From Stenopsyche tienmushanensis (taxonomy: Eukaryota > Arthropoda > Insecta > Trichoptera > Stenopsychidae): DNA of 64,000 nt. A program made the position numbers and the translations under genes. Positions 10,887-23,789 of this stretch are shown piece by piece (position 1 is the stretch's first letter; each line of letters starts with the position of its first letter). The DNA lies in contig WACJ01000502.1 of assembly GCA_008973525.1 (NCBI GenBank), positions 62,001 to 126,000 of the forward strand. Reading direction: 5' to 3'. The notes beneath the pieces are model-generated. The model did no database searches and had not been told where the DNA came from. It saw only the letters and a program-made list of their open reading frames with translations.

Positions 10887-12927
10887 AGGATAATATTTTA
10901 TGTGGATGTTATAAAATGTAAGCGGATAAAAATTGATATTGAAATGAAAAAATATATATTTTTTTAATAAAATTGAAGATATTTTCCATAATGTATGTAT
11001 GCATTCTAAGTATGTATCTGTGAGGACGATAAATTTTCACTGCACTTCGTTGGATTTTACAATCATCCTAAACGTTTCAACTGTTAAGAAGTAACTAAAT
11101 TGCCCAATAAAATATTTTTCGTGGATATTTAAGATCGTTCTTAAAGGAAATGCATTTCACGATTTTATGTAAAACGTCTTTGAGATAAATCCAACTTTGT
11201 TGCAGCGTATTCGTTTATAGCGTGTTAATCATTTTGCAATGCAACATTGAATTTCATTTAAAGTATAAAATTATGCAATTATAATAATATTGATGAAAGT
11301 CATTCTCGTTCAGCAAAATAAGAATTCGATGCCACTTTGTGAAATTGACTATTCCATTGATAATTGATTCTATGGCTGAAACAGTAAGTACTTTGACTCA
11401 AATTTAAGACATTGCTATTCCTTGCCAAAAGCAAGAAGGTAAATATTCATCTAAACGTGGGTCTTCTGCAAAGCCAAATTGCATTTAGACAAATATGAAA
11501 ATCCTCTTTCATCAATGTGTATTTAAATATCAAATTACTTCAATTGTGTCATACCAAGCGAAAGCTTCATATGGAAGCTTTCGCAATAACGTTTACGAGA
11601 AGAAAAACAAATAAATTCGGGATGTTACGAAAAAACGTTATTACGCATTATAATCGGTATCAACTCAAAGGTTCTTGGAACTTATATGGGGAAAGTTCGC
11701 AGAATTCACCATCCCCTATAATCCAGAGGTGCTCAATCACCAAAGATATCGGTAGCATTTACGTCTATTACACCGAACAATAGAAAAATACAAACAACCC
11801 TATATTTCACGCGTCAAATTACTTTATGGCGATTTTTGTATTGTGTTTTTTTTTCATTTTTTAGTCCGACGGGATGCTGAAGAAAAGCTCGCGTGGTTTA
11901 TAAGCACTGCGTGTTTTAGACCGTAGACGGGAGATAATGATGTCATTTCTGGGAAAATATGAAAATCTCCCGAAAATTTACTATCCTCTTTATTATGGAA
12001 AATTCAAGGCCGAATAAATACAACGTAAACATTTTTACGTTTGACTGTTTCCAAACAAAGATTTTTTACCGGAGTGTCAATAAAAAAATCATAAATCTGC
12101 CTGAAAATCCCTACTTTTCTTTTATGTAAAATATTTTTGATAACGTTCCATTTATGGATGAACGAATAATGAGAGTGGATGAAAACTGATACATCGTAAA
12201 ACAAGAGATATTCACATTAAGACAATAAAATACTGGCTCTGAACTATATATGTTCATCTATTTGTTGTTTGGGTTATTTGTATTTCTGTAGGAACGCTCG
12301 AAAAATTATCAATTAAGTTAATCAAATCACCAATGTTCATTATTTTTGTAAATGATGGTGTATGTATAGTGAAAGGTACAAGGATACATTTTTAAAAAAA
12401 TGTGTATACCGACATTGCTATCTTACACCACCTTTCTCTATTTATTTTGTTAATCCCTTTATTCATTTAATAATGAAATTAAAAATTGCATATTCTTCAA
12501 TTGATATGCAAAAACACAATACATATAAGCCCTTAACATTAGTTAGCCGCAACACCTACTATTTTAAATTATCTATGCTAATTATAAAGTGAAATTTGCT
12601 TATTTTTTCATAATCAAAATTACTTTGAACTTTTCAATTCAAATATATATTTAAAATAAAACCAATTGCCATTGAAATATAGAATTTTCACTCATCTATA
12701 AATATTGGTCTTGTAAAAAATCCAGAAAATTTTTGCAATATCTTTGATGTTATAACAAAAATAATTTCATAATGATTTATTAAATATTGATCACATATTT
12801 ATTGATGAAATAGTTTTAAAAAAAAATACTGCCTTGGGGAATAAAAGGTGGCGCTGCGATAACTTTTATCGATATTTCATTTTTAATAGATGATCCTAAA
12901 ATTCATGAGATATTTGTCTGTCTATAA
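10887..12927. other. AT-rich desert
   Basis: Contains a perfect hairpin at 11558-11584 (separate entry) and several chance frames (11517-11783 plus, 12004-12204 minus, 12362-12592 plus) without recognisable domains. Confidence 0.45.
11558..11584. repeat. Perfect inverted repeat (11-bp arms, 5-base loop)
   Basis: Arms GCGAAAGCTTC and GAAGCTTTCGC are exactly complementary around ATATG. In an AT-rich background a GC-containing perfect 11-bp stem is unlikely to be trivial. It could be a cruciform-forming site or a relic of a small element. Confidence 0.7.
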
Positions 12928-13221
12928 AAAAATATATGTCGACGTTTGATCGCTGCTGTTTGTGATGCATTTAAAAAATGCATTAAACCAAAACGGCAGC
13001 CACACGTTTATTATTCCAGCAATAAATTTATAACCAATGTTCCGATCGATCAGACGCCGTTCACTCATCCATCTATTTTTGTTGTTGTGGATGAACTCAT
13101 CCGTAAACAGAACGAAGAAATGATGCCAAACTCATCAAGTCGTGTTGAAAACACAGCTGTTAATAGTTCACGGTTAGAAATGGCACAAATCGATCACAAA
13201 AATATCAATCAAAACCTATAA
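12928..13221 (+). pseudogene. Possible MULE-like transposase C-terminal fragment
   Basis: A frame open from 12928 to a stop at 13219-13221 (about 97 codons). The most suggestive segment is FTHPSIFVVVDELIRKQNEE. It resembles the HP-x-hydrophobic-WxF-hydrophobic-D/E-LKKEQ segment near the C-terminus of insect MULE-type transposase-like proteins, with the usual tryptophan replaced. A basic segment (KKCIKPKRQPH) comes earlier. There is no in-frame ATG near the beginning (the apparent start is TTG), so it would be a fragment. The catalytic residues of a MULE lie upstream of this segment in the protein and are not seen. An unrelated exon or a chance frame remains possible. Confidence 0.25.
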
Positions 13222-15659
13222 ATTTGTAGGGGGCCATAAAGTCCATATCGCAAAATGATCTTTATAGATCGGAATTGTAATAAAGAAAAATTGAGCGGTG
13301 CTGTTTGACTGTCGTAACATGCTGCGAGGCGATCAATATCGATGGAAAACAATATTAATATCATGATAAGTTTGTATATAAAGTAGGCATTAAGCAGAAG
13401 TGTTGATGTTTTTACTTATTTACGACGATCAATCGAGCAATTTGAATTTATTTCATCACGACAGTTCATCACTATCGTAGATAATACAAAGATCACGCTT
13501 TCAATGACCATATGGCTGTGATTTATGATCATAATTATAACTTGGTACAACAGCAATAAGTATTGTAGTTTGCTAATCTGCGCATTGTCAAATAGAATTT
13601 TCTCTTCCGGTCAGATGCATTTTCTTGGTGTATTTTTTTGTATTTTGGGTCTTAAAATAATAGGACGCTAAGAAATGAATGACAGCTGAAAGATATTTCA
13701 TCCAAAATACTTTATGATTTGATGCTACAGCTGTAACAACAGCTTTTGATGATGATGGCCGCTATGCAGATAATAATGATGCTGCAAATATCAACGAAGT
13801 GCACATATTAAATTTAGCTTGCGCGCAATTAAAATCCTGGCACAAAAGCCATGGATGACATCGAAATCTACCAAAAATCACATAAATCTTGAGTAATTTA
13901 TTAATGAAGCCGTAAAACAAGCACGCTATGTACACATTTAACACGTCTCGGACCGGTGATCATAAGCGAAAAATTGATTATTTTGACACTATTCCAAAGA
14001 AAAGACATGCCTATATTAATCACGCCCAATCAAAATATCTTTGGATCACATCTAAACATAGCCATTTACATAAACGATTATTACATAAATCCTCCCGGGG
14101 GCCAAAAGGGATGCATTTTTTAAGCGGACCCTTCCTAAATAATAATTAAGCATTTAAATGGGGTAAATAAAGGATGAAATCGTTAATTAGTGGTAAAATC
14201 GAAAGCTCGTATTTCATCGGATTGAACCAACAAACAAACAAATAATATATTATTAATCATCTTTATCACACGCCCTTACCACCGAAGCTGGGGCGCCCCG
14301 AATATTATATTAGCCCGGGATAACCACTGCAAGATCGACCGTTGCAGGCAAAAGCACTAAGACGAAGATGTATCATCACGCCCCTGTCGAAAAATAATAA
14401 ACACGGAGAGACACGTGTACCTGTCATTCACCTTGTAGTCCAAATATCTGCATAAAATATAATTTTGATGACCACGTGTAATCTAAAATGCGCGCTTCTA
14501 TTTTCGTCAATTTCGTGCCGGACAGTGTTTATTTATACGTCTGGCTTCGATCGAATATGAACGATCTAAAGCTCGATTCCGTGTACTGAATAATAATTAA
14601 TATTTAGGGAAATCTGCATAATGTGCTAGGATAAATACGAGATTATGATAGATTATTGTCAGAAAGCTGTTCTTCGAATCATACATCTGATCCATTGTTC
14701 CCAAAATCAAATCATGTTATTGGATTGTTAATAATTATTAACAATTTGACAAATATTTTACATACACTTGATGATTTTTATTTTGTACTTAATTTGAATA
14801 TGTCGTTAGCATAATTAATAAAATGCATTCTTACATCAAATCAAAAAAAATATCCCTACAAACAACATTCTTGGTATAATCAAATGTAAATTTACTTATC
14901 GTATTGTATGAATAAAAACAAATTGTATTGTCTGTGTTTCTACTGGAATGTTTAGCTAATAAAAAAACTTTGAAACTTGGTTGCAAATCATATTTTAGCA
15001 TACCATAATTAAACTACCAATATCATTATGCATAGCATTAATTAGTTCTAAAATATATTTTTCTTGTTAAATCAATATTGGATTGATTTTTTCGAATTAA
15101 TATCGATATTTGCGAAAATATTTTAGTATTGAAAAGTGCAAAAATATCAAGTTTAATATTATTTATATATTATGCAACCTAAAATAAACGCTTTGCTCAA
15201 GATTTAAAATCGAAAATATTCCCCTGAAGACACAAATATATCATCTTGCCAATATAATTCGTTGGAATTGCTTGAAGAAGGCGTTACAATATGATTTTAA
15301 AATACGTTTTTCATTTTGCACCACTTTAAATAACATCGGATTTATGTAATAACGATAGTAAAAATAATATTGAGATGATGCCTAATTTTATTAGCTATTA
15401 TTTTTAAACTGAAAATTTATATCAGCTTGATAGAAATTGTTGATAGAATTATTTTAGATTTTAGAACTTCAAAAAAAAACAGGCACTTTGATTGCAGTTC
15501 TACATATTGCAGGACTAGATGTCACTACAGAAATAAGGGCTCGTTAATATTAATTCAAAACTCAACAGCTGGCTACCAAAGTAATGTATCAAAAGGTTTT
15601 TTTTTCTAAAAAGGGCATCTTGGAGTAAAAATGGCCTGATTCCTTCTTTTGTTGCAATA
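13222..15659. other. Mostly AT-rich, with a GC-richer patch at 14.25-14.58 kb
   Basis: A patch from about 14250 to 14580 is less AT-rich (it includes GGGGCGCCCCG near 14291 and CACGTGT near 14413). No coding frame is supported. Short GATGATGATGG-type repeats occur near 13748-13760. Confidence 0.4.
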
Positions 15660-16140
15660 GTAACAACCTGGATTAAATACGCTATAATATATAAATTTAC
15701 GCAATAATAATTAATAAACTTATAAAAATCAAAGCAATCCATTATGAAACACTACATCAATCAAAATTAATGATATTTTATGCTGAAAGTAGACAAACTT
15801 ACATTTATAAATAGTCAAAGCAACTTGATCATGTTTTGAAGATTATAATAAAGAAACTGAGTAAGGCATTATACAGTTGCAAGTAAAAAGGTCATCCATC
15901 ATGGTGAAAGCTGAAAGCCGAATGATCTTCAATATTCTTTCTTCGTTGAAATATTTATATATTTTACTACACACTAACATCAAAAAATATTTACACTCTT
16001 CTTTAAAAAATAAGAAAGAAAACGCGTAATTTGTTTATATTGTATAGCTTTGTATTATTAGTGTGGCGATTTTCTTGAATGAATTTCACTACCCACTCGC
16101 GTAACTATTTGAATTTACGGATTCCTTATTATTTTGGGAG
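15660..16140 (+). repeat. Dispersed repeat E, copy 1
   Basis: This stretch aligns by eye with 36120-36605. Shared blocks include CGATTTTCTTGAATGAATTT, CACTACCCACTC (CACCACCCACTC in the other copy), ACTACACACTAA/ACTACATACTAA and GAAGATTATAATAAAG. No terminal inverted repeats or coding potential are seen. The class is unknown. Confidence 0.6.
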
Positions 16141-17269
16141 CTCTAACAGGGCACTAATATAACAACAACTGTAAATATTTATGGTCCAGGTACTATATGT
16201 TAAGTGTTTTAGTTCAAGGAATTTTTTTAAATCTAGTACTACCAATTTGTTATCATCATGTTAAAAGAGAAATGTTTCATTGTTTCGATGGAAAAATTAG
16301 TTAACAAGCATTTAATAATACATCGGCTACATATGTCTAAATCAATGGGTTACTCGTGAATTATTGGAGCTCAATCAATATCTAATATTTGACAATTGTA
16401 TTTCTTACCTCTGTAGATTGGGAAATGGAACATTTGTGAAATGGATTTTATACTATAATAATAATCATCAAAAACAATGAGTTAATCGTAAAAAAACATC
16501 AACTTCATCGTTGAAAGATATGCTCTTTGTTTGATGAGGGAAGTTTATTGATAACGATAGGATAGACTAAAACAATCCATTGAAGAAAAAAAGGACACTT
16601 ATACATACAAAAATGCTCCTAAATTTGAGGCAAAATTTAAATGGCAATTATGACATCTCCACTATATCCTTGTATTATCAGATCAATATAAATAATACAA
16701 ATCATCATTAAACGATTGTTTTCAGTAACAAATTGTATATTTACAACAGCAAATGCATAAATATTATATGATTCGAGATATTGGCTGTAAATTATTCCAC
16801 TTTTATTCTTGTTTACTTTTTTGATAGATTTTTAACAATCACTTCTGCGGCAAAACCTTAGACGATCTTGAAGAATGATGAATGTGCATACAATGGCCAA
16901 TTGAGGGCAAGAAAATTGATTAATGGGTTATAAAAACGGAACCTTCTTAAAAAAGGGCAATTCAGGTACAATGACATTTATGTGCACAAAATGAACAAAA
17001 ATATTTATACATAATATATGTAAATAACATGTTAAATAAATTCGTGCTAAACTTGAAGTGATAAAATGCACAAATCTGTGCACCCGATATTTATAGGGTT
17101 AAAAATGAATATTTAATACAAAAATGTGCTATAGATTTAACTATATAAATGAATGATTTAACCCAATATAAAGACATTATACCGATTATCAGAGTACTGT
17201 ATTGATTTGTTAAGATGAGTCAATTTAATGGAAGATTGCCGAATACGTATGTTTTAATCATTTCATTTT
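16141..17269. other. AT-rich DNA without recognised feature
   Basis: No frame, repeat or structural signal recognised. Confidence 0.5.
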
Positions 17270-17760
17270 TTCTCTCTAGCAATGACCCAAATTCATCAGC
17301 TGCAGCGATCCTGATCTGTCCAGGTAGAGGGTCCCTACCGCGTTTATGGGTGCCGCAACCCAAATGCTCCTTCCGCATTGCGAATTCGAACATTTAACAT
17401 TCCGATGGCGACCTAAGCTAACACTTTCGTGAAAAGAGAATGCCGACGCCACAAAAGAAGAACAACAGGTTTAGGGCAGCTGCCGCGACATGAGCTGTCT
17501 AGTAGTTTTCCCGAAGCACGCAGACAAGCAAGTATGCGAGCCACCGATATAGGGCATGTAAGCACGTATGATTGCAGCCTCGCCACAGGCGCCATTAATT
17601 TGAGTATAGTCTGACACATATCAATATGACGTACACATAACAACGTTTTTGTGCGAGACGTACCTATAAATAATGCTCCTGAGGAAAAAAATGCCCCGCA
17701 CAAGTCACTCCACTAATTCATCATGGAAACTTGCCCGACCCAGACTCATCCTGGAACAAA
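17270..17760. other. GC-richer island with overlapping open frames
   Basis: Composition is near-balanced compared with the flanks. Overlapping frames occur on both strands (17429-17614 plus, 17413-17703 minus), which is expected when stops are rare. Neither translation shows a known motif. A short hairpin (GGTAGAGGGTCCCTACC) lies near 17322-17338. This may be regulatory or untranslated sequence; I cannot support a gene. Confidence 0.3.
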
Positions 17761-20500
17761 TAACCTAGTCCACCATGTCTGCAGCAATACATTTTTTTAA
17801 ATTAACAATTTATACATTTTTTGCCCAGGGAGATAAACGACGAAGGTCCACGATCAATCGCAGCATGCTAATTTGTGAACCATGAGAATAGTTATGGAAA
17901 CCAAATTGCGACTTTACAATTCAAATAGATTGGCTCATTGGCACGATATGCAAATATATAAAGCATATTAGTATAAATTCAAAGCAAAATATAAACATTT
18001 ATAAAACGCCACAAATATCACACAGCTTTCAATGCAAGCCATATTTGTATGCAATACATACAGAAATAACCCGTTTATTTCGATAAGAGCCGCCAGTAAA
18101 ATATTGCTATGCACGAAATCACAATATTAACCCTAGACAATCTTAACGAGAATTGATTGACCAATGAAGAATTGTTAGACATGATTGATGATCGATCCTC
18201 ATACGAAATCATTTCGCAGGATTTGACAGGGAAGAAATTATTAGATTTGCCATTTATCCGCCTGGCGATGATCCCATCGAAAATTGCACAACGATTTTTT
18301 TAAACGTTGTACGAGATCCATTATCATGAAGATCTTCAAAAACGTTGTTTGACATCAAGTTTTGGACCTTTTTCGAACAACTCTTAAAACCACTTGAAAT
18401 CCCGAACGACACTGAAATAGACTATGAAATTCTTAGCAAAATGCAAGTTCAACCAATTATAATGCTGTTATAAACTTATGCATTTTGGATAAATTTCAAT
18501 AATATTATTAAATTTAAAAAGCATTTTATTAATAAAATTTAAACGAGCTTTTGATTTACTCATTATTTGTAAACATATTGTTTTAATATTACATTGTATT
18601 GAATACCATTGAAATTTACAGTTGCTTTTGACCATAATAGACTAAGCATAATTATTTGATGAAATATATAATAATCGAATCCGGACTAGGCGAGGTAAGC
18701 CAGTATATATTTGCCGATAAATAACTATTTTTATTATGCAACGGTATATTTTTTAAGTTTGATATTCGATAACTTGGAAGAAAATCATATTTATCATCAA
18801 TTTAATTTAATTTTGCAAAATTTTCTTCGTTCGCTTTACCACAAGCCTTGCTCAATGCTATTTCCAGCGCCTCAATCTCTTTGGAAATATTACAGAACAT
18901 ACGTAGAACAACAATATAGACACGATTAGTCTAGTCAGTTCAATTGGTGTTACCAATAAGCAAAATTACAATGATAATCATATCTTTTATTTTATTGTTT
19001 CATTTTAAAAAAATCATATGATAGAATTATGTATGAAAAAACCATGCAAATAACATGTGTGAAAAAGTTGTGGGGAAATCCCAGGGGATTTCTGTACTAT
19101 TCATTTTAAAATCCCATTAAAAAAACCCAACAAAAATACATATGTATACGCAATAATAGTGCCATAATATTATGATGTCATATCGGGTAAATATAAGACC
19201 ATAGATCAATAATAGTCTTTTAAATCATACAAATTGTCATTATTCGCCATTTAAAAGTCTTTTTAGTCAAGATTTGAATCCATGACGATTGAGTTACTAG
19301 TTCAATGTATAATTTAAAATGTAAGACTATCTACAGGTCCAATCCAATTAATATAATTAAAGTGGTTGCTGTTAAATTTAATACAGACTTGTGCTTGAAT
19401 ATCACAATATTTGCCATATTTGATAAGGATATACTAATTATAAAATTGTTCTAAATTGATCGATGAATATGTTTTTTAAGATTTTCCTTATTATTGAATA
19501 TGAATGGAGTCATTCATTCACAGAAGTTTTATTCATTGTTGATTGATTCATTGTTGTTTTTTTTTTTACATGATCTTTAAATCTGCCATGTTCTTATGAC
19601 GCTTATCACTCACCTCAACCTCCTTGAGTTTCGATCAAATGTCGAACATAAAATTTACAATTCCATGATTAAATAGTGGTAATTTTCCGCAAAATTATCT
19701 CTGAATCCAGCGGATGACATCAGTCTAAACATATTTTCCGCAATGTCACGATCGCGTATATCACAAAATCATCAATTCCTTCCGACTTGTATTACGCAAT
19801 TAATAAATTGGTCCTGTCATTCGGAATCATGAACTAAGACGACGGAATCAATTCTCACTATGTATATCGTCATTCTTTCCAAGAAGTCGGTCTGATGATA
19901 TTAACAGCAAAGTAGCACAAAAACAATGCATCTGGGAATAACAAATTGACCAAACAAACATTCGTTACGCTAACAATGTTTAAATGAATGATCCAAACAA
20001 ATCAAGGATTTATGAAAGCAAGAAATCATTTTAAATTGCTTAAATATTGTGATTTAATATAAGATTAACGACATGATAGAATTCAATTGTATGAGAACAT
20101 TTTCAGCGATTTTATAGATCAAGTTTCATTTGTGATAAAGTCGTTATTTAATGATATAATGTATTTACTATATTTTACTAAAAGCCAAACAAGCTATAAT
20201 ATACTGCTATAAAACCAATAAATATTATATAACAGTCGAATAATTTCCAACTTACAATAATAACATAATTTGCCATAGATGTTTACATTCAAGGAGAGAA
20301 CGGCAGCACCTCTCATTTATTTATATGAAGTGTCATTGGTCTATATGTTGGTGTAAAATAATCTTGAACCTTTGGAAAAGACAGAAGTGTTGAATCTGAA
20401 AAGAAAATATGTGCGAATTTATGATTTGTGGATGAATGCATAGAGTGCAATGAATTCTTGAAGATACACGCAGAAGTGCGCTCATGTTGACAGCGCACCA
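17761..20500. other. AT-rich desert
   Basis: Contains one suggestive short frame: 18157-18300 plus encodes a stop-flanked segment starting LTNEELLDMIDDRSSYEII, with no recognised family. The frame resumes after single stops up to about 18394, which could be a decayed coding fragment. A less AT-rich patch lies around 19600-19920. No other feature was recognised. Confidence 0.35.
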
Positions 20501-20523
20501 TTAACCCTCTGAGTGCTTTACAG
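20501..20523 (+). repeat. Solo piggyBac-like terminus
   Basis: TTAA at 20501 is followed by CCCTCTGAGTGCTTTACAG, resembling the CCCTTTGAGTG-type ends of piggyBac elements. No matching right end was found downstream, so this is either a truncated element or a chance match. Confidence 0.35.
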
Positions 20524-20737
20524 AGAAAAATATTTATTGGCATTAGTGGAACCGAAATGTAATAAAAATGTTGAGATCTATTCATTCACAGCCAGTTTAT
20601 ATTGAGTCACGAATCAAGAAACACACATTTTTTATCACATTACAAAGTAATCAAGTATTATGTAATATGTAAAGACCAACAATGGATGAATATTTACTAC
20701 AGGCCTTTTTTGTACATGGTGTATGGACAATCACAAC

Positions 20738-21211
20738 TAGGGCTATGAACCGTTATTTTTTTAAACCTGGGAAAAATAACGGTTTTTTCGGTTTTCGATT
20801 CAGCTAAAGGTGATTCAGTTTTGAATATTTTGTTTATATTTGTATTATAAACTTATTTTGTAGCATAATTTTGAAAATTTAATTCCTTCTTTTATAATAA
20901 GCATTCTATCAGGTCAGTCCAAAAATTCGTGCGCATTTTTGGGATTTTTTTAAAATAGTTTAAATAAAACACAATTTCTGATGAATAATATTATCTGATT
21001 AATTATTTTTAATTATTGATGAATCCTTGGTTAACGTATTACTTTCCATTTCATCCTTTTTGTAGGAGTTATAAATTTACAATTAATTTATAGAAATTTA
21101 TTTATTTGAACCGAAAAAACCGATATATTTGAATCGGTTTGGTTCTGGTTTTCGTTCCGACAAGAATAACAGCTTTATCGGTTTTCGATTCAATTTCGGT
21201 TCGAAGTCCTG
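20738..21211. mobile_element. Non-autonomous hAT-type element with 8-bp target duplication
   Basis: The 474-bp element is flanked by the exact 8-bp direct repeat ATCACAAC (20730-20737 and 21212-21219), the target duplication length of hAT transposons. The ends TAGGGCTATGAACCG and, reverse-complemented from the right, CAGGACTTCGAACCG match at 11 of 15 positions. Subterminal copies of GGTTTTCGATTC occur near both ends (about 20788-20804 and 21179-21192). No transposase is encoded. A mariner-type terminal fragment (from 20909) sits inside it, so the hAT-type insertion is the older event. Confidence 0.8.
20909..20978 (+). mobile_element. Mariner-type MITE fragment nested in the hAT-type element
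   Basis: Preceded by TA at 20907-20908, it starts TCAGGTCAGTCCAAAAATTC and matches the left end of the element at 42469 for about 70 bases up to AAATAAAACACAATTT. The second terminal repeat is not found, so the copy is truncated. Confidence 0.7.
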
Positions 21212-21219
21212 ATCACAAC

Positions 21220-21837
21220 AGTGGTATACTGTCAAGAATTATAGTTAATGAAATAAGATGCCTTAATTAAAAAATAGTATAATATATTGATAATACTAAC
21301 TCTCATTCTATAAAATTTCAATCTAATCATCTTATTCACCTAATGACCTTTTAATTGCTATCAAAAATCGAATAAAACATGTGTAGATTAAGATAAAACT
21401 TTGTATCTTTAAAGCCTATTAGTTCACAAATGGATAATGGAGATGATTTGTAAAATTGGATCATTAATCATAAAAAAAACAGTTACTGAATCAAGGAGCA
21501 ACGAAAAAGAATTATATGAATACAACAAAAGCTATTATTTTTATAAGAAACAAATTTTTAAGTAGATTTTTCACACACTTTAATACAATTTTGCATCGTT
21601 TTTATGTTGTTTTCCTTGGAAAGTATCGACTGCAAAAATTGAGGAATTATCATTTTTTATATATTTAATAAAAATAAAATCAATTTTACATTCCAATTTT
21701 TCGTTTCGCTTATTTGCAATGTTCTATCAATTTATAAAATGCGATAAAATGGAATGGCTATGTTATTTAATAAAAGGTGAAACTTTGCACGCTTTCATAC
21801 TGAAAGCTCCGTAGTATAAAATAAAAAGTACAAACAC
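21220..21837. other. AT-rich DNA without recognised feature
   Basis: No frame, repeat or structural signal recognised. Confidence 0.5.
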
Positions 21838-21985
21838 ACCGATGTGAATTTATGATCATAGGGTTTTCCGCTAAAAGCTCCGTGGAAATAAATACAAAAG
21901 CGCAGCTCTTTCGTAATTGTCTGAGAAAATTCCAAGTATGCGAAGCTCTTCGATTTTGCAATTATCAACTTTTAACAATAAAGTT
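21838..21985 (+). repeat. Dispersed repeat D, copy 1
   Basis: Shares long blocks with 33668-33815: CCGATGTGAATTTATGATC, TAGGGTTTTCC, TAAAAGCTCC, GCAGCTCTTTCGT and ATTGTCTGAGAAAATTC, with differences between the copies typical of an old repeat. Short frames on both strands in both copies follow this likeness but show no known protein motif. The class is unknown. Confidence 0.7.
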
Positions 21986-22540
21986 ATATGCTTGTATTTA
22001 TCTCATTTTAACTGTTTTTATGCTATTTATTTGTCCATCGTGTAAATCGAGGGTTGAATGTAAATTACAAAAATAAGATAAAAAAATATGGTTGTTATCG
22101 TGGGTTTCATGCTTAAATTGTTTCATTTTAACGCCGTTTGATCCGCTCATGGAAATATGCGTGATTTTTCGTAAGTGAAAAATATTTATATAAATTCGCA
22201 TTTTTATAATCTTTAAATGTATGTTTTATCACATAAAACATCAATGTTTAATGAAATTAAATAAATGTTTGTATATAAGCTTGTATGTCTGTTATCTATG
22301 TGCAGCGCTCGCAATAAATTATTTGCCTTTGATCATCCTTTCACTCACCAACAGTTAGTTACTAGCATCTATATAATCCGTTGAACGATTCGATTTAAAG
22401 ACCGTATAAATTCCATTGTATTGAGTCTTTATTTATTCGGTGCAAAAAGCTTATGTCGTGCAAGAAGAAAGACATTCTTATGCTTGTAAAAATTTGCAAT
22501 TCAACTTCAAAGAGCTTATTTAGAAAAATGAAACGGTAAT
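21986..22540. other. AT-rich DNA without recognised feature
   Basis: No frame, repeat or structural signal recognised. Confidence 0.5.
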
Positions 22541-23250
22541 GGGTCCCAATTCAGAGATGAAAGCATATAATAAATCGGCTGGTAATATCGGGGGCATATC
22601 GTTTATTGACCACGGCGTCGTAAGGCGTCAAGAAGCAGTCTGCAAGCACAACAGTTCCACAAATAAAGATTAACAGCCAATGCGTGCCAATTGTAGCAAA
22701 ACGCAGCGAGATTAGGGGACTAGTGTATGCATTAGGAGCTACTAATTGTGGGTTCGGTTCTAATAACTTAGGAAACGGTTCGAAACGCTCGACTTCTTTG
22801 TATAGTCGAATCGAAAATAGATATTGCAATATAAAAGTACCTCGGCCGAACCAATATGGAGCCGCCTGAGATGGCGCCAAGTATATTTTTTTTATTGTCG
22901 AATCTGTTCACAACAGGCTGCCGCGTGCTGTATGTTTCATACAAGCTGTTCTCCAACTACAGATACGCATCCAAGAACATATATTAATATTTTTATGACG
23001 GTTATCAGCTCTGTATCATCGACTGAAGCGTAAACCTAATAACGGAATGAAAGGACATAAAATTCTTACTGCCTTCCTTGAATCTATGGGACGATCCGAG
23101 CAAAAGTCTGCACGACCTTCGTGCATTCCGCATGGAAAAAATACCAAATTCAACATTTAGGAATCTCAAACATTGAACAAATTAATGCAAGGACGATTTC
23201 GGGAGACAGCATAAACGGCAAAAAATAACACCAATCATAATTCAGCTAAT
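22541..23250 (-). other. GC-richer island with a 109-codon minus frame
   Basis: A minus-strand frame at 22551-22880 encodes a hydrophobic stretch (THWLLIFICGTVVLADCFL) followed by TPYDAVVNKRYAPDITSRF and a stop. Within it a possible splice acceptor (TGTTGTGCTTGCAG, about 22638-22651 on the minus strand) precedes codons with many G/C third positions. I recognise no family. It may be a terminal exon fragment or a chance frame in a stop-poor island. Confidence 0.22.
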
Positions 23251-23789
23251 GAGCCTATAGCTCGTTGATGTTATCAGAAATACCTGGGATAACTAATGGA
23301 CCCCCTGCTATTAAAAGCATCGTTTAGGAAATATTTTGTAACGTTTGTTCGTATGTGGGTCAGCTTATAAGAACAATAATTCATGCAAACTCTAAATTTA
23401 TGCAGGGAAAAAATCCACAACACAAAAGGATTCGATGTATTTTTTAATGTGGGAAACCAGATCGACATTTAGTCAGTGAGTGTATAATACATTCATTCAT
23501 ACTTTAAATGTCCTTCAACATTGAAACCTAATTAAAATTATGGGCATAATCTGGGATGAATCCACAACTATTCATATATCATTAATAAGATACTCAAAAT
23601 TATTTTCTAAACCATAGAAATATCATAGATTTTTTTTTAATACAAATTATAAATATATATTAGACCATCATCATGGCGCTGAGTTTGGTGATGAATGTGT
23701 CAGAATATTTACATGTATATAAGATATACCCATAAATATTTTCGTTTTTTAAGGAAAGATTGAGCATTTAGCTCATACTTTTTAAAAAT
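23251..23789. other. AT-rich DNA without recognised feature
   Basis: No frame, repeat or structural signal recognised before the minus-strand mariner relic. Confidence 0.5.
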
